Positions 16,678 to 25,312 of a stretch of DNA of 64,000 nucleotides are shown here, in pieces. The stretch comes from Candidatus Thiodiazotropha sp. (ex Monitilora ramsayi) (GTDB taxonomy: Bacteria; Pseudomonadota; Gammaproteobacteria; Chromatiales; Chromatiaceae), in contig JAHXIO010000001.1 in the NCBI GenBank assembly GCA_025655595.1, positions 558,001 to 622,000 of the forward strand, written 5' to 3'. The notes under the pieces were generated by a model. That model was not told the DNA's origin and did no database searches. It saw nothing but the letters and a program-made list of their open reading frames with translations. The stretch's first letter is position 1. Each line of letters opens with the position of its first letter. A program made the position numbers and the translations under genes.

Positions 16678-18086
16678 TGTTTACACTCAAGGTGGACTGT
16701 CAGGACATCAGAACCGCCGGCGACATTGCCCAGGATGTCGGAGATTGCGAATATGCCGGAGCGGTGTACTATCGTCAGCCCTGCATAACAGTTGTCACTC
16801 CCCAGTTTGCCGAACAACAGACTGGTTGGAAAGTCGATCTGGGCCTCGAGATAATTCAGGAAGTGCGCGGTATTGGCACCACGTCTCTCTTGCTTGATTT
16901 GCTCGATGATGGGTACGCTTTCAGCATAGGAAAAGCCGAAACCAAATCCGTAGCGGAAAAGCTCACGTTGGCTCCAGGGAGAGTATCCGCTACCCATCGC
17001 CATCACATAAGCGACATATTCATTGAAATTGTCCTGATAATCATTCTCCAGGCGGCGGTTAATGGAAAATCGTCCCCAATAGTCGACCTTTGGCCCATCC
17101 TGTAATAATTTTCCTATGGTAAAGCCGGCAAGATAAGTGTGGACATCGCGGCTTCTTTGGAAGTAGCCGCGATGGACCTTGTTGAAGGTTTCCTCCGCTG
17201 TGTAGCCTGCATTAATGCGCCAGCTCCATTCCCCTTTTCGAAACGGGGTCACATCACTCCCGCTATGCACATTGCCGAAGAAATAACTCGCGCCGATGAA
17301 AGCTGAGCTGAGGTGGGTTTTATCGACCAGAGGGCTTTCATGAATGGTATCCGGGATCTCCTCATAGCCCAGGTTCAGATAGAGATACCAGCGCGGTGTC
17401 AGCCGGTAGGATGTGTTCAGGCCCATGCGCCAAAAATTTGCACTATCGGCTATATAGTGTGGACGGCTGGGCGTTGCCTCATCTGGCGAAACGCCGAAAT
17501 AGTAATTCGTCAGATCCTGGCTCTGATAAACATAGCTGGCATAGGGCGACAGGGTCCACCGGCCAGGTCTGAAATCGTAACTATAGGTCAGGTCGATCTC
17601 TTCGCCTCGATGCCGGTCGAGGGTATCTGTCACGGCAGTGGCGGACAGCTTTCCCCAGGGTTGATTGAAGAGCGAAAATGAAAGTCCGGCATCGAGGGAC
17701 TGAAGCCGGTCCTGCATGCCGGCATAGAAATCGCTGGCTTCCGTCTGGAGTCGATCGAAGCGGTACTGGGCAATCAGATCAACGGCGAAATACTGATTCC
17801 GGAAAAGGTGTGCACCTGCCGAGGTTCCATGGAAAAAGAGATATTTTCCTTCATAAAGGTAGAGCGGGACGAGGTCGCGTTGACTGTCGTTATTTGTGCT
17901 GGAGATGTCTTTGATATCGAAATAGGGGCTGTCACCGCCGCGCATGCCAAAACCCAGGCCTACTGTGCCGGGCGGAGCGTCAAAAATCGGTGTCTGTGTT
18001 AAGAGGCTGGCTGCATCTGCACTCCCTAAGCTGTAGCTGAAGAGTACAATTGCAAACAGGCGCTGAAAAGTCTGAGCATCAATCAT
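16674..18086 (-). CDS. MipA/OmpV-like outer-membrane beta-barrel protein, possibly two-domain
   Basis: A 470-residue protein with a signal peptide (probable cleavage after GSADA). Residues about 35-270 look like a MipA/OmpV barrel with alternating strands (PLYLYEGKYLFFHGTSAGAHL, YRLTPRWYLYLNLGYEEIPD). Residues about 285-470 form a second strand-rich region (WSWRINAGYTAEETFN, IVHRSGIFAISDILG) that recalls PagL-like acyloxyacyl hydrolase barrels, so this may be a fusion of two barrels. The ATG at 18086 touches the end of a MITE-like repeat at 18087, so the natural 5' region may have been replaced. Coupled to the SYLF lipoprotein gene. Confidence 0.65.
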   Translation of the reverse strand: MIDAQTFQRLFAIVLFSYSLGSADAASLLTQTPIFDAPPGTVGLGFGMRGGDSPYFDIKDISSTNNDSQRDLVPLYLYEGKYLFFHGTSAGAHLFRNQYFAVDLIAQYRFDRLQTEASDFYAGMQDRLQSLDAGLSFSLFNQPWGKLSATAVTDTLDRHRGEEIDLTYSYDFRPGRWTLSPYASYVYQSQDLTNYYFGVSPDEATPSRPHYIADSANFWRMGLNTSYRLTPRWYLYLNLGYEEIPDTIHESPLVDKTHLSSAFIGASYFFGNVHSGSDVTPFRKGEWSWRINAGYTAEETFNKVHRGYFQRSRDVHTYLAGFTIGKLLQDGPKVDYWGRFSINRRLENDYQDNFNEYVAYVMAMGSGYSPWSQRELFRYGFGFGFSYAESVPIIEQIKQERRGANTAHFLNYLEAQIDFPTSLLFGKLGSDNCYAGLTIVHRSGIFAISDILGNVAGGSDVLTVHLECKQ

Positions 18087-18384
18087 CTAGGGCCTGTTAA
18101 CACGAATCCAATCATCCCTGCTGGGGCTATTTTTCCGTCCAGCAAGGCAGAATGAGCGAAGTGTAGTCACTCTACATGAGCGATTGATAACGCGGCTGGA
18201 CGGAAAAATAGCCCCGGCCCTTCGGGTTGCGCCCCGAAGGAAGTGCCCTTGGGGTGCGCCTGAAAAAGCGCCACTCGGCGTAGCTCGTTGTTCATTTGGA
18301 ATGACCAAACCTCACTCCTCGCGCCTCGATTGGCGCTTTTTCAGGTGCAACAGGGCCGATTGGATTCGTGTTAACAGGCCCTAG
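18087..18384. mobile_element. 298-bp MITE-like element with 27-bp perfect terminal inverted repeats
   Basis: The ends 18087-18113 (starting CTAGGGCCTGTTAACACG) and 18358-18384 are perfect 27-bp inverted copies. Inside are two more inverted pairs: GGGGCTATTTTTCCGTCCAG (near 18122) with its complement near 18191-18210, and CTGAAAAAGCGCCA (near 18261) with its complement near 18330-18343. There is no transposase gene; short open frames inside are not protein-like. The ends carry CTAG, which could be part of the repeat or the target site. It lies exactly between two genes on the minus strand and contributes the stop codon of one. Confidence 0.8.
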
Positions 18385-18719
18385 GGTATGATGCCAACAG
18401 AAGAGATCTCTGAATAGCCTTTCAGCTCGCACTTGCCGGTGACAAAGACCCTGACTTGCTTACCTGTAGTGACTGCTTCCAGCAGCGTGCGGAACATCTG
18501 ATCTGAACCCGGCACGAGGTAGTCCTGATAGAAGGTGTCTTTATTTCTACAGCCGCTAGGGTTCTCTGAAACGTTGAGCTTGACGATGTAACGATGATGA
18601 ATAGTTGGTCTGAGCTCAGACACTGTTGCATAATCCGTCCAGCCTGCGGCGGCCAGAAGATTTACTGGAACCAAGAGCGGGATTATCAGCCATGTGAGGT
18701 GGTTTATTCTACTGCTCAT
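18381..18719 (-). CDS. small secreted protein of unknown function
   Basis: About 112 residues from the ATG at 18719, with a signal peptide (LTWLIIPLLVPVNLLAAAG). The mature part contains two cysteines (PSGCRNKDTF and TGKCELKG) that could form a disulfide. I do not recognise a named family. The frame is open 24 codons upstream, but those residues come before a clear signal peptide, so the shorter start is preferred. The stop codon TAG lies in the terminal repeat of the MITE-like element, so the natural C-terminus may have been slightly altered. It follows the GNAT gene by 65 bp. Confidence 0.7.
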   Translation of the reverse strand: MSSRINHLTWLIIPLLVPVNLLAAAGWTDYATVSELRPTIHHRYIVKLNVSENPSGCRNKDTFYQDYLVPGSDQMFRTLLEAVTTGKQVRVFVTGKCELKGYSEISSVGIIP

Positions 18720-18784
18720 CGGATGACCTGTATGCGCTGTGTGATTTTTTATGTTGCCAAGTTGCCGATTCCCATTAGATGAGC

Positions 18785-19282
18785 TTAGCACTCTTCTGAG
18801 TGTCCGCCCTGATGGTCGATACGCATGTGAATTAGAGCAGTGCGTCTTCCTTCGGGATTTATCCTCTCTTCCACGGCATAAGGGCGAAATCCCAAACTCG
18901 TATAGAGCAGCAGGGCGGAGGAGTTGTCGCCGAAAACGGAAATCTTGACTGTCGATAACCGATGTTTATCAAAGGCAAGCCCAAGCATATGCCTGACGAG
19001 CCGCTTTCCAATGCCCCTGCCTCGCTGTTTCCGATCTACGATGACGTTACCGATAAATGCCGAGTGGTTCGCTTCGAAATTATAGAGATTGGCAAAACCG
19101 ATAATCCTGTTTTCCTGAGTCACAACACTCAGATCGCTCCTGACCTTGGCGATCTCTGACAGTTGTTCAATAGTGAGTGGATAGCTACCACCGGGGTATA
19201 TCCTGTAGAGCTCGGATTTGCTCGTCACGAGGCGACAGATGAATGCATAGTCTTTTTCCGTGGCTTGCCTGATTTCACACAT
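18785..19282 (-). CDS. GNAT family N-acetyltransferase
   Basis: About 165 residues with GNAT motifs: the substrate N-terminus IRQATEKDYAFICRLV, the acetyl-CoA pyrophosphate loop VDRKQRGRGIGKRLVRHML (Q/R-x-x-G-x-G/A) and the C-terminal NSSALLLYTSLGFRPYAVEER. The ATG at 19282 is preferred over a TTG at 19306 because GAGAG precedes it. Acyl acceptor unknown. It may be the first gene of the minus-strand run that continues through the small secreted protein. Confidence 0.85.
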   Translation of the reverse strand: MCEIRQATEKDYAFICRLVTSKSELYRIYPGGSYPLTIEQLSEIAKVRSDLSVVTQENRIIGFANLYNFEANHSAFIGNVIVDRKQRGRGIGKRLVRHMLGLAFDKHRLSTVKISVFGDNSSALLLYTSLGFRPYAVEERINPEGRRTALIHMRIDHQGGHSEEC

Positions 19283-19549
19283 GCGATGTGGCTCTCGATA
19301 TTGCAACTTTCCGTAGCTATCTCAGTATTGCCATGGGTGATCTATTATCGGCTCGTGTCCAGAAATCGATTTCGGCTGGACGAATAGTGTTTGTATGATG
19401 ATAAATTAATAGCAGAGTATTGACGAACTATCGTGGATGCTCCAGTTCAAAAACATATAAACCGTCGACAGGGTAAATGGGTGCTTCATGTTGATTGATG
19501 GTTCCGGCGCATTCGTTAAGCCCTTTATTTGACTCGGTTGAGAAAGTCG

Positions 19550-21652
19550 ATGTCATTCCCGGAGTTTCAGCTATTCCAAAGAGCGGTAGTAGTGGTTGCC
19601 GGGTTCTCCCTTTTGCTGTTTCTCAAGTTTGCGGGAGCCATCGATCAATTTAATCTGAATATCGGCACGATTTCCTCATCTGTCTGGCGGGTGGAACGTT
19701 TGCGCTTCGCTCTGGACTGGGGTTCTCTCACAGACGCGGGTTACCGATTGGAGATCGGCAGATTGGAGTTGTCGACACTGAAACAAAGCTTTGACAATGT
19801 AAAGGTCGAGTGTCGGCGTGGAGAACTGAATGATCGCTTCGTCAGCTGTCATGAGGGTGAGGTTCAGTTGTCACACCCTTTGCTGGATCGTGATGCGATG
19901 ACCCTGAGTTTCGAACTGGATCGGGACCGCAACATATTAACAGGGAAACTGCAGGGCATTTCGATTGCCGATGGCCGAGTGGATCTGAATTTTTCACTCG
20001 ATGCGGGTAACTGGCGCCTGGGGGTTCAGGGGAAATCATTGCAGCTGGAGACGCTGCTGGCACAGTGGCCGCAGGGCCGGCGATACCTGGTGGATTGGCA
20101 TCCCACTGCGCGCCTCAATCTGGGAGCGCAGCTATCGGGCCGGGACGATAGGCTGAATAGTGTGAAATGGAAAGGTGAACTTACCGGCCTGAGTTTCGGG
20201 GACGACCTTGGGGCTTATATCGGAGAAGGGTTGGCGATCAGGCAGACAGGGAGACTCTCCAACGCGAAGAAAAACTGGCAAATCGAGACGACGCTGACGT
20301 TGACACAAGGGGAGTTGCTGACGCCCGCCTTCTATCTTGATGCGGCGGCTCATCCAATTGAACTGGAGGGAAGCTTACTACTGGGCCGGTCATTTGAGAC
20401 CCTGGCCTTACGAGATGGACACCTACAGCAGCAGGAGTTGATGGATCTTCGCTTCGAGGGGGATCTGCGTTTGTCCGCCGATCAGCCTCTGGAACAGCTC
20501 AAACTTCAAACGCAGCCCTTTCAGGCGGGGGATGTCTATCGCGAACTATTGCAACCGGTTTGGGCGGGTACCTCCTGGGGTCGCTTCGAAATGGCGGGAG
20601 AGATCGATCTCTCTCTGCATCTGATGGGACAGGCCCTGAGCCTGGATCTCGGTCTGAACAATTTCAGTCTGGATGATACCCAAGTCGAGGGAACACCCAG
20701 GAGGCTGGGGCTCTATGATGTGAATGGTGAGCTGAAATGGAACCGGGGCAGTGAGGTGAGATCTTCAAGACTCGAATGGCAAGCGGGCCATTTGCTGGAG
20801 CGCGTCGATATTGGACCGGGAAAGATCGATTTTCTGGCATTCAATGACACTTTCCGTCTAACCAGGCAGATACGGGTCCCCGTGCTTGACGGTTTTCTGG
20901 TGGTCGACAGGCTGTCGCTTGAAGCGTTGGGCATGCCGTCAGAGAAGCTCCAGTTCGATGGCTTCCTTGAGCCGATCTCCATGGACGCCCTCAGTAAAGC
21001 GTTGGGATGGGTGCCTCTCTCAGGCAAGCTCTCCGGGGTGATTCCTGGCCTGACGTATGAAAACGGACTGTTCACTGTCGATGGTATCCTGCTGATGCGT
21101 ATCTTTGATGGAGAGGTCCAGATCGAGAATTTACGCACCCGGGATCTGTTCGGTGTCTATCCCCAATTGCAGGCGGATGTGGAGCTGCGAGACCTGGATC
21201 TCGACAGCCTCACCAGCACTTTTTCCTTCGGGAAGATTACCGGAAGGCTGGACGGATATGTCCATGACCTCAGCCTGGAGAACTGGCAGCCGGTCACATT
21301 TGATGCCCGTTTTTACACCCCGGAGGATGACGATTCACGCCGACGCATCAGCCAGAAGGCGGTGGATAATATCTCCAATCTGGGTGGCGCTGGGCTCTCC
21401 GGTTCGCTGGCCCGCTCCTTCATGGGGCTCTTCGAGACATTTCGCTATAAACGGATCGGTATAGGATGTCGCTTAAGTCAGGGTGTATGCGATATGGTTG
21501 GCGCAGGAGAGGCCAAACAGGGCTACTATCTGGTTGAGGGCAGCGGCATTCCCCGCATCGATATCATCGGTTACAACAGGACGGCCGACTGGCCCCGGCT
21601 GGTCGAACAGCTGAAACAGATCACGACATCGGAAGGCCCGCGCATCGAGTAG
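19550..21652 (+). CDS. ydbH: YdbH-like AsmA-family inter-membrane lipid transport protein
   Basis: About 700 residues: one N-terminal membrane anchor (AVVVVAGFSLLLFLKFAG), a long strand-rich periplasmic region, and a C-terminal block IGIGCRLSQGVCDMVG, QGYYLVEGSGIPRIDIIGYN and DWPRLVEQLK that is characteristic of YdbH homologues (DctA-YdbH family). In E. coli YdbH, with TamB and YhdP, forms a hydrophobic groove bridging the inner and outer membranes for phospholipid traffic. It is shorter than the 879-residue E. coli protein. I chose the ATG at 19550; a TTG at 19529 has no ribosome site. A YdbL-type lipoprotein gene follows 57 bp downstream. Confidence 0.77.
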   Translation: MSFPEFQLFQRAVVVVAGFSLLLFLKFAGAIDQFNLNIGTISSSVWRVERLRFALDWGSLTDAGYRLEIGRLELSTLKQSFDNVKVECRRGELNDRFVSCHEGEVQLSHPLLDRDAMTLSFELDRDRNILTGKLQGISIADGRVDLNFSLDAGNWRLGVQGKSLQLETLLAQWPQGRRYLVDWHPTARLNLGAQLSGRDDRLNSVKWKGELTGLSFGDDLGAYIGEGLAIRQTGRLSNAKKNWQIETTLTLTQGELLTPAFYLDAAAHPIELEGSLLLGRSFETLALRDGHLQQQELMDLRFEGDLRLSADQPLEQLKLQTQPFQAGDVYRELLQPVWAGTSWGRFEMAGEIDLSLHLMGQALSLDLGLNNFSLDDTQVEGTPRRLGLYDVNGELKWNRGSEVRSSRLEWQAGHLLERVDIGPGKIDFLAFNDTFRLTRQIRVPVLDGFLVVDRLSLEALGMPSEKLQFDGFLEPISMDALSKALGWVPLSGKLSGVIPGLTYENGLFTVDGILLMRIFDGEVQIENLRTRDLFGVYPQLQADVELRDLDLDSLTSTFSFGKITGRLDGYVHDLSLENWQPVTFDARFYTPEDDDSRRRISQKAVDNISNLGGAGLSGSLARSFMGLFETFRYKRIGIGCRLSQGVCDMVGAGEAKQGYYLVEGSGIPRIDIIGYNRTADWPRLVEQLKQITTSEGPRIE

Positions 21653-21709
21653 AGAACCGAACAGCAATTCCGAGTGTCTCAAGAGTGAATTAAAAAAATG
21701 GAGTCTCAT

Positions 21710-22309
21710 ATGAAAACCCTCAAGCTGCTATTTGTCGCCTCGCTGTTGGTATTGGCCGCCTGTGTCACTATCAATATCTACTTTCCCGCGGCGGAGGCGA
21801 GAGAGGCGGCTGAGAAGATCGTTGATGACATTCTCGGTGATGAGACTCAGAAACCTGAAGCGGGAAGCGATGACCAATCGATGGACTTAAGGCCGAATCG
21901 TCCGGTTTATGCGCGAAATCTGTTGGATCTGCTGATTCCGCCGGCTGAAGCCGCCGTGCCCAACTTCGATGTCAATACGCCCGCTATCAGAAAACTCCAA
22001 GCTTCAATGAAACAACGTCATACGCAACTTAAGGGTTTCTATCAAAGCGGTGCGATCGGCTTTACCCAGGATGCCCTGGTCGGTATCCGTGACCTTTCTG
22101 CCGTGTCCCTCAAACAGCGGGGGCAGCTGAAGAATCTAGTGAAAGCCGAGAACAACGACCGCAATCAACTTTATAGGGAGATCGCCCGTGCCAACGGCCA
22201 TCCCGAGTGGGAAAAGGATGTCCGTTCAACTTTCAGCAAGACATGGATCAGTAATGCGGCCAAGGGGTGGTGGTATCAGAACAGCCAGCGTGGTTGGGTT
22301 CAGAAATAG
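21710..22309 (+). CDS. ydbL: YdbL (DUF1318) lipoprotein with a YnbE-like N-terminal strand
   Basis: A 199-residue lipoprotein. The signal peptide ends LLVLAAC (Cys18), followed at once by VTINIYFPAA, which resembles the TIN strand of YnbE, the small lipoprotein partner of YdbH. After a variable linker the C-terminal 110 residues are a clear DUF1318/YdbL domain (NTPAIRKLQASMKQRH, FYQSGAIGFTQDALV, REIARANGHPEWE, AAKGWWYQNSQRGW). In E. coli these are two separate proteins, YnbE and YdbL; no separate ynbE is seen here. The ATG at 21710 has GGAG 6 nt upstream; an earlier ATG at 21698 has none. Probably an operon with ydbH. Confidence 0.85.
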   Translation: MKTLKLLFVASLLVLAACVTINIYFPAAEAREAAEKIVDDILGDETQKPEAGSDDQSMDLRPNRPVYARNLLDLLIPPAEAAVPNFDVNTPAIRKLQASMKQRHTQLKGFYQSGAIGFTQDALVGIRDLSAVSLKQRGQLKNLVKAENNDRNQLYREIARANGHPEWEKDVRSTFSKTWISNAAKGWWYQNSQRGWVQK

Positions 22310-22338
22310 CTTGAAAGTTTGAATCCCGGTGGTTAAAG

Positions 22339-22384
22339 GTGCGGCAGGGCCGCACGCCTAAGGCGTCGGCTGCGCCTTCCGGAT
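22339..22384 (+). terminator. tandem GC-rich hairpins after ydbL
   Basis: GTGCGGC-AGG-GCCGCAC (22339-22355) is followed by GCCTAAGGC and a second GC-rich pairing. The region separates the convergent ydbL and sugar-transport genes. A T-rich stretch (ATTTTATAC) follows near 22384. Confidence 0.45.
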
Positions 22385-22409
22385 TTTATACATCGTTTCC
22401 ATGCCTTGT

Positions 22410-23570
22410 TTAGCTTGATAGTGGACTGAGGCTGTCTCCCTGTAAATCGTAACAGTGAAGTTTGCTGTTATCGACCTGCAGGTAGACCGTCTCCCCGGGT
22501 TTGAAATGGCGATGCCCCGGTATGATGACCGTAAGGGTGGGTCGTCTCAGCAAGGTGCTTCCAGGATCCTCTGCATCGGTTGCCACGGCTTCGATGTCGG
22601 CATCGACGTAGAGAATGGTTTCATGGCCGAGGGGTTCTGCGCTGCTCACTCTCGCCGGTAGTGAATCTCTTTCGTCCGACTCCGCCAGGGTAATGGCTGA
22701 CGGACGGATACCCAAGAGGAGCATCTGGTTGGATCCGTTCCGCAGGTCCGGGTACCTCTCCATAACCGGCTGAGTCAATGGGAGACAGTACTTGCCTAAT
22801 CTGAAGGCGGGTACCTTGTCCGCGGTTTCCAGCATCGACCGCAGCACGTTCATTCCCGGGTTACCGATGAAGCCTGAAACAAAAACATTAACGGGATGTT
22901 CGTAGAGTTCGCCTGGGCTCGCAATCTGCTGTAGTTTCCCGGCGCGCATCACCGCTACCCGGTCCCCCAGGGTCATGGCCTCCACCTGGTCATGAGTGAC
23001 ATAGAGGGTGGTGATGCTCAGGCGTTTCTGCAAGGCGGCGATCTCGCCGCGAAGTTCAACGCGTAGTTTGGCATCCAGATTGGATAGGGGTTCATCCATC
23101 AGGAAGGCGTTGGTATCGCGCACCATGGCCCGCCCCATGGCGACCCGCTGGCGTTGGCCGCCTGAGAGTTGCTTTGGATGGCGACTGAGCAGATTGCCAA
23201 GGCCGAGAAGCTCAGCCGTCTGTGTCACCCGCCGACTCACCTCGTCCTGTGTGAGTTGTTGCATCTTCAACGGAAAAGCCAAATTCTGCTTTACCGTCAT
23301 GTGCGGATAGAGGGCGTAGTTCTGAAATACCATGGCCAGGTTACGCTTCTGCGGCGGCAGGTGGTGGATGGCCTGGCTGTCAATCAGGATCTCTCCTGTC
23401 GAGATCTCCTCCAGTCCCGCGATCATGCGCAACAGTGTCGACTTGCCACATCCGGACGGGCCTACCAATACCAGCAGTTCACCGTCCCGGATCTCCAGAT
23501 CCATCTCCTCGATGACGGCACTGTGGTCATCATAGTGCTTACTTACCCTGTTGAGTCTGATCGCTGCCAT
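22410..23570 (-). CDS. CUT1 sugar ABC transporter ATP-binding protein (MalK/UgpC-like)
   Basis: A 386-residue cytosolic ATPase: Walker A GPSGCGKSTLL, Q-loop MVFQNYALYPHM, ABC signature LSGGQRQRVAMGRA, Walker B NAFLMDEPLSNLDAK and switch His in YVTHDQ. Residues after about 240 form the MalK-type regulatory/TOBE domains. It energises the two permeases encoded just upstream on the same strand, with 3 bp between genes. The substrate cannot be read from the ATPase. Confidence 0.93.
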   Translation of the reverse strand: MAAIRLNRVSKHYDDHSAVIEEMDLEIRDGELLVLVGPSGCGKSTLLRMIAGLEEISTGEILIDSQAIHHLPPQKRNLAMVFQNYALYPHMTVKQNLAFPLKMQQLTQDEVSRRVTQTAELLGLGNLLSRHPKQLSGGQRQRVAMGRAMVRDTNAFLMDEPLSNLDAKLRVELRGEIAALQKRLSITTLYVTHDQVEAMTLGDRVAVMRAGKLQQIASPGELYEHPVNVFVSGFIGNPGMNVLRSMLETADKVPAFRLGKYCLPLTQPVMERYPDLRNGSNQMLLLGIRPSAITLAESDERDSLPARVSSAEPLGHETILYVDADIEAVATDAEDPGSTLLRRPTLTVIIPGHRHFKPGETVYLQVDNSKLHCYDLQGDSLSPLSS

Positions 23571-23573
23571 GGG

Positions 23574-24413
23574 CTATCCCTTGATCCCGGTAGCCGCCAC
23601 CCCGCGGACGAACCAGCGTTGAAAGAGGATAAATAACAGTAGCACCGGTGCGACCATCATCACGCTAAATGCGAGGATATCGCCCCATTGCAGCGGCGGC
23701 AGCGTGTAGAAGGCGGCAATTGCCACCGGCAATGGGCGAACCTCCGGACCGATGGTCACCATCAGTGGCCACAGATAGGCGCCCCACCACATGAGAAAGT
23801 TGAGGATCGCCACGCTGGCAAATACCGGTTTTGAGTTGGGCACAATGATGGAGAAGAAGGTGCGCAGGGTCGAGGCACCGTCGAGTCGTGCCGCCTCCTC
23901 CAGCTCCCGTGGCAGGCCGATGAAGAAGGCGTAGAAGAGATAGATCGAAAAGGCGTTGGCGATAAAGGGCAGTATCTGCGCCAGATAGGTATCGCGCAGG
24001 CCGAGAAGAGAGACGCCGTAGAAGAGGGGAACCGCAATCGCCTCCAATGGCAGGATCATTACGGCTAGTACCAGATTGAAGAACAGGTCTCTGCCGCGCC
24101 AGCGCAGCCGGGCAAAGGCGTAGGCGGCCAGAGCGTTGACCAGCAACCCGAAAATGACGATGGTGCCTGTGATGAAGAGCGAGTTGAAGAGGAAACCGAG
24201 AAACTCGGTGCGGTTAAAGACATCGGTGTAGTTCTGTAGAGAGACCTCTCCGGGAATGAATCCGGCAAGACTTCCCGCTTCCATCAGCACCCGTTCATCA
24301 GGTTTCAGACTACCTGCCAGCATCATCATCACTGGTATGAAAAACAGTAATGCCAGTGTCGTGAGTAGGGCGTAGCTGAGGATGATGCCGACACGGCTCC
24401 GTTGCAGCCTCAT
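23574..24413 (-). CDS. CUT1 sugar ABC transporter permease (MalG/UgpE-like)
   Basis: A 279-residue inner-membrane permease with six predicted helices. The EAA loop that contacts the ATPase reads ELEEAARLDGASTLRTFFSIIVP, a good match to the EAA---G consensus of carbohydrate permeases. It overlaps the next permease gene by 4 bp (ATGA), so expression is coupled. Confidence 0.93.
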   Translation of the reverse strand: MRLQRSRVGIILSYALLTTLALLFFIPVMMMLAGSLKPDERVLMEAGSLAGFIPGEVSLQNYTDVFNRTEFLGFLFNSLFITGTIVIFGLLVNALAAYAFARLRWRGRDLFFNLVLAVMILPLEAIAVPLFYGVSLLGLRDTYLAQILPFIANAFSIYLFYAFFIGLPRELEEAARLDGASTLRTFFSIIVPNSKPVFASVAILNFLMWWGAYLWPLMVTIGPEVRPLPVAIAAFYTLPPLQWGDILAFSVMMVAPVLLLFILFQRWFVRGVAATGIKG

Positions 24414-25312
24414 TCGACCTCCCTCGTCTCTCGCACCAGGTGCCGTTGAAGCCAGGTAACTCCCAACACCAGTAGGAAGAAAATGACCGTCATGGCGCTG
24501 GCTCGCGCCACCTGCTGACGGGTGAAGACCGTTTCTACCATCTCATACATGACGGTAGTAGTGGCATTGTCCGGTCCGCCACGGGTCATGATCTGTACTT
24601 GATCGAAGAGACGGAAGGCAAGGATGGTGGTGATCAGCATGACAAAGGTCAGTGGGTTTCTGAGTTGTGGTAGCGTGACATGCAGAAACCGCTGCCAATG
24701 ACCGGCACCGTCAAGTGCTGCGGCTTCATGGAGTTCTTGTGGGATCGCCTGCAGTCCGGCAAGCAGAATCACCATTTGGAAACCGGTTCCCTGCCAGATG
24801 GAGAGGAGCATGATGGCCGGCAGCGCCAGAGCTGGATCCCGCAGGAAGTCGCGGGGTTGCCATTGGCCGAAGCTGAGAAGGTCGAGCAGGCTGTTCATCA
24901 TCCCGTTGGGGCCTGGAGCATAGATCAGAATCCAGACGACAGCCACCAGTGACATGGGAAAGACTACCGGCATGAAAAACAGGGTACGGTAGATGACTGT
25001 GCCCCTGAGTCCCTGATTCAGCAACAGCGCCAGCCCCAGAGCGAGGGCGGTTTGCAGGGGGACTATAATCAGGGCAAACAGGAAGTTGTTGCCCATAGCG
25101 CGCACAAAAGTAGGGTCACTGAGAATACGAGTGAACTGTTTCAGACCGACAAACTCCAACGGAAGCGGTGAACCCAGGCGGAGATTGGTGAAAGCGGTCA
25201 GCAGTGCAAACAAGAATGGCACTAGGACGAACACCAATAAGCCGATCAGTGCAGGACCGGCTATTAGCAAGACAACGGGTGTGTGGTCATCAAGACGGGC
25301 GGGGGGGCTCAT
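24410..25312 (-). CDS. CUT1 sugar ABC transporter permease (MalF/UgpA-like)
   Basis: A 300-residue permease with six helices and the EAA loop ELHEAAALDGAGHWQRFLHVTLP. It forms the heterodimeric channel with the MalG-like permease. Four-base overlaps on both sides place all four transporter genes in one operon in the order binding protein, permease, permease, ATPase. Confidence 0.93.
   Translation of the reverse strand: MSPPARLDDHTPVVLLIAGPALIGLLVFVLVPFLFALLTAFTNLRLGSPLPLEFVGLKQFTRILSDPTFVRAMGNNFLFALIIVPLQTALALGLALLLNQGLRGTVIYRTLFFMPVVFPMSLVAVVWILIYAPGPNGMMNSLLDLLSFGQWQPRDFLRDPALALPAIMLLSIWQGTGFQMVILLAGLQAIPQELHEAAALDGAGHWQRFLHVTLPQLRNPLTFVMLITTILAFRLFDQVQIMTRGGPDNATTTVMYEMVETVFTRQQVARASAMTVIFFLLVLGVTWLQRHLVRETREVE

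Noticed and set aside
18184-18384. Short open frames inside the 298-bp repeat
   Set aside because: They follow the inverted repeats, have no ribosome site and no family features; the element is non-coding.
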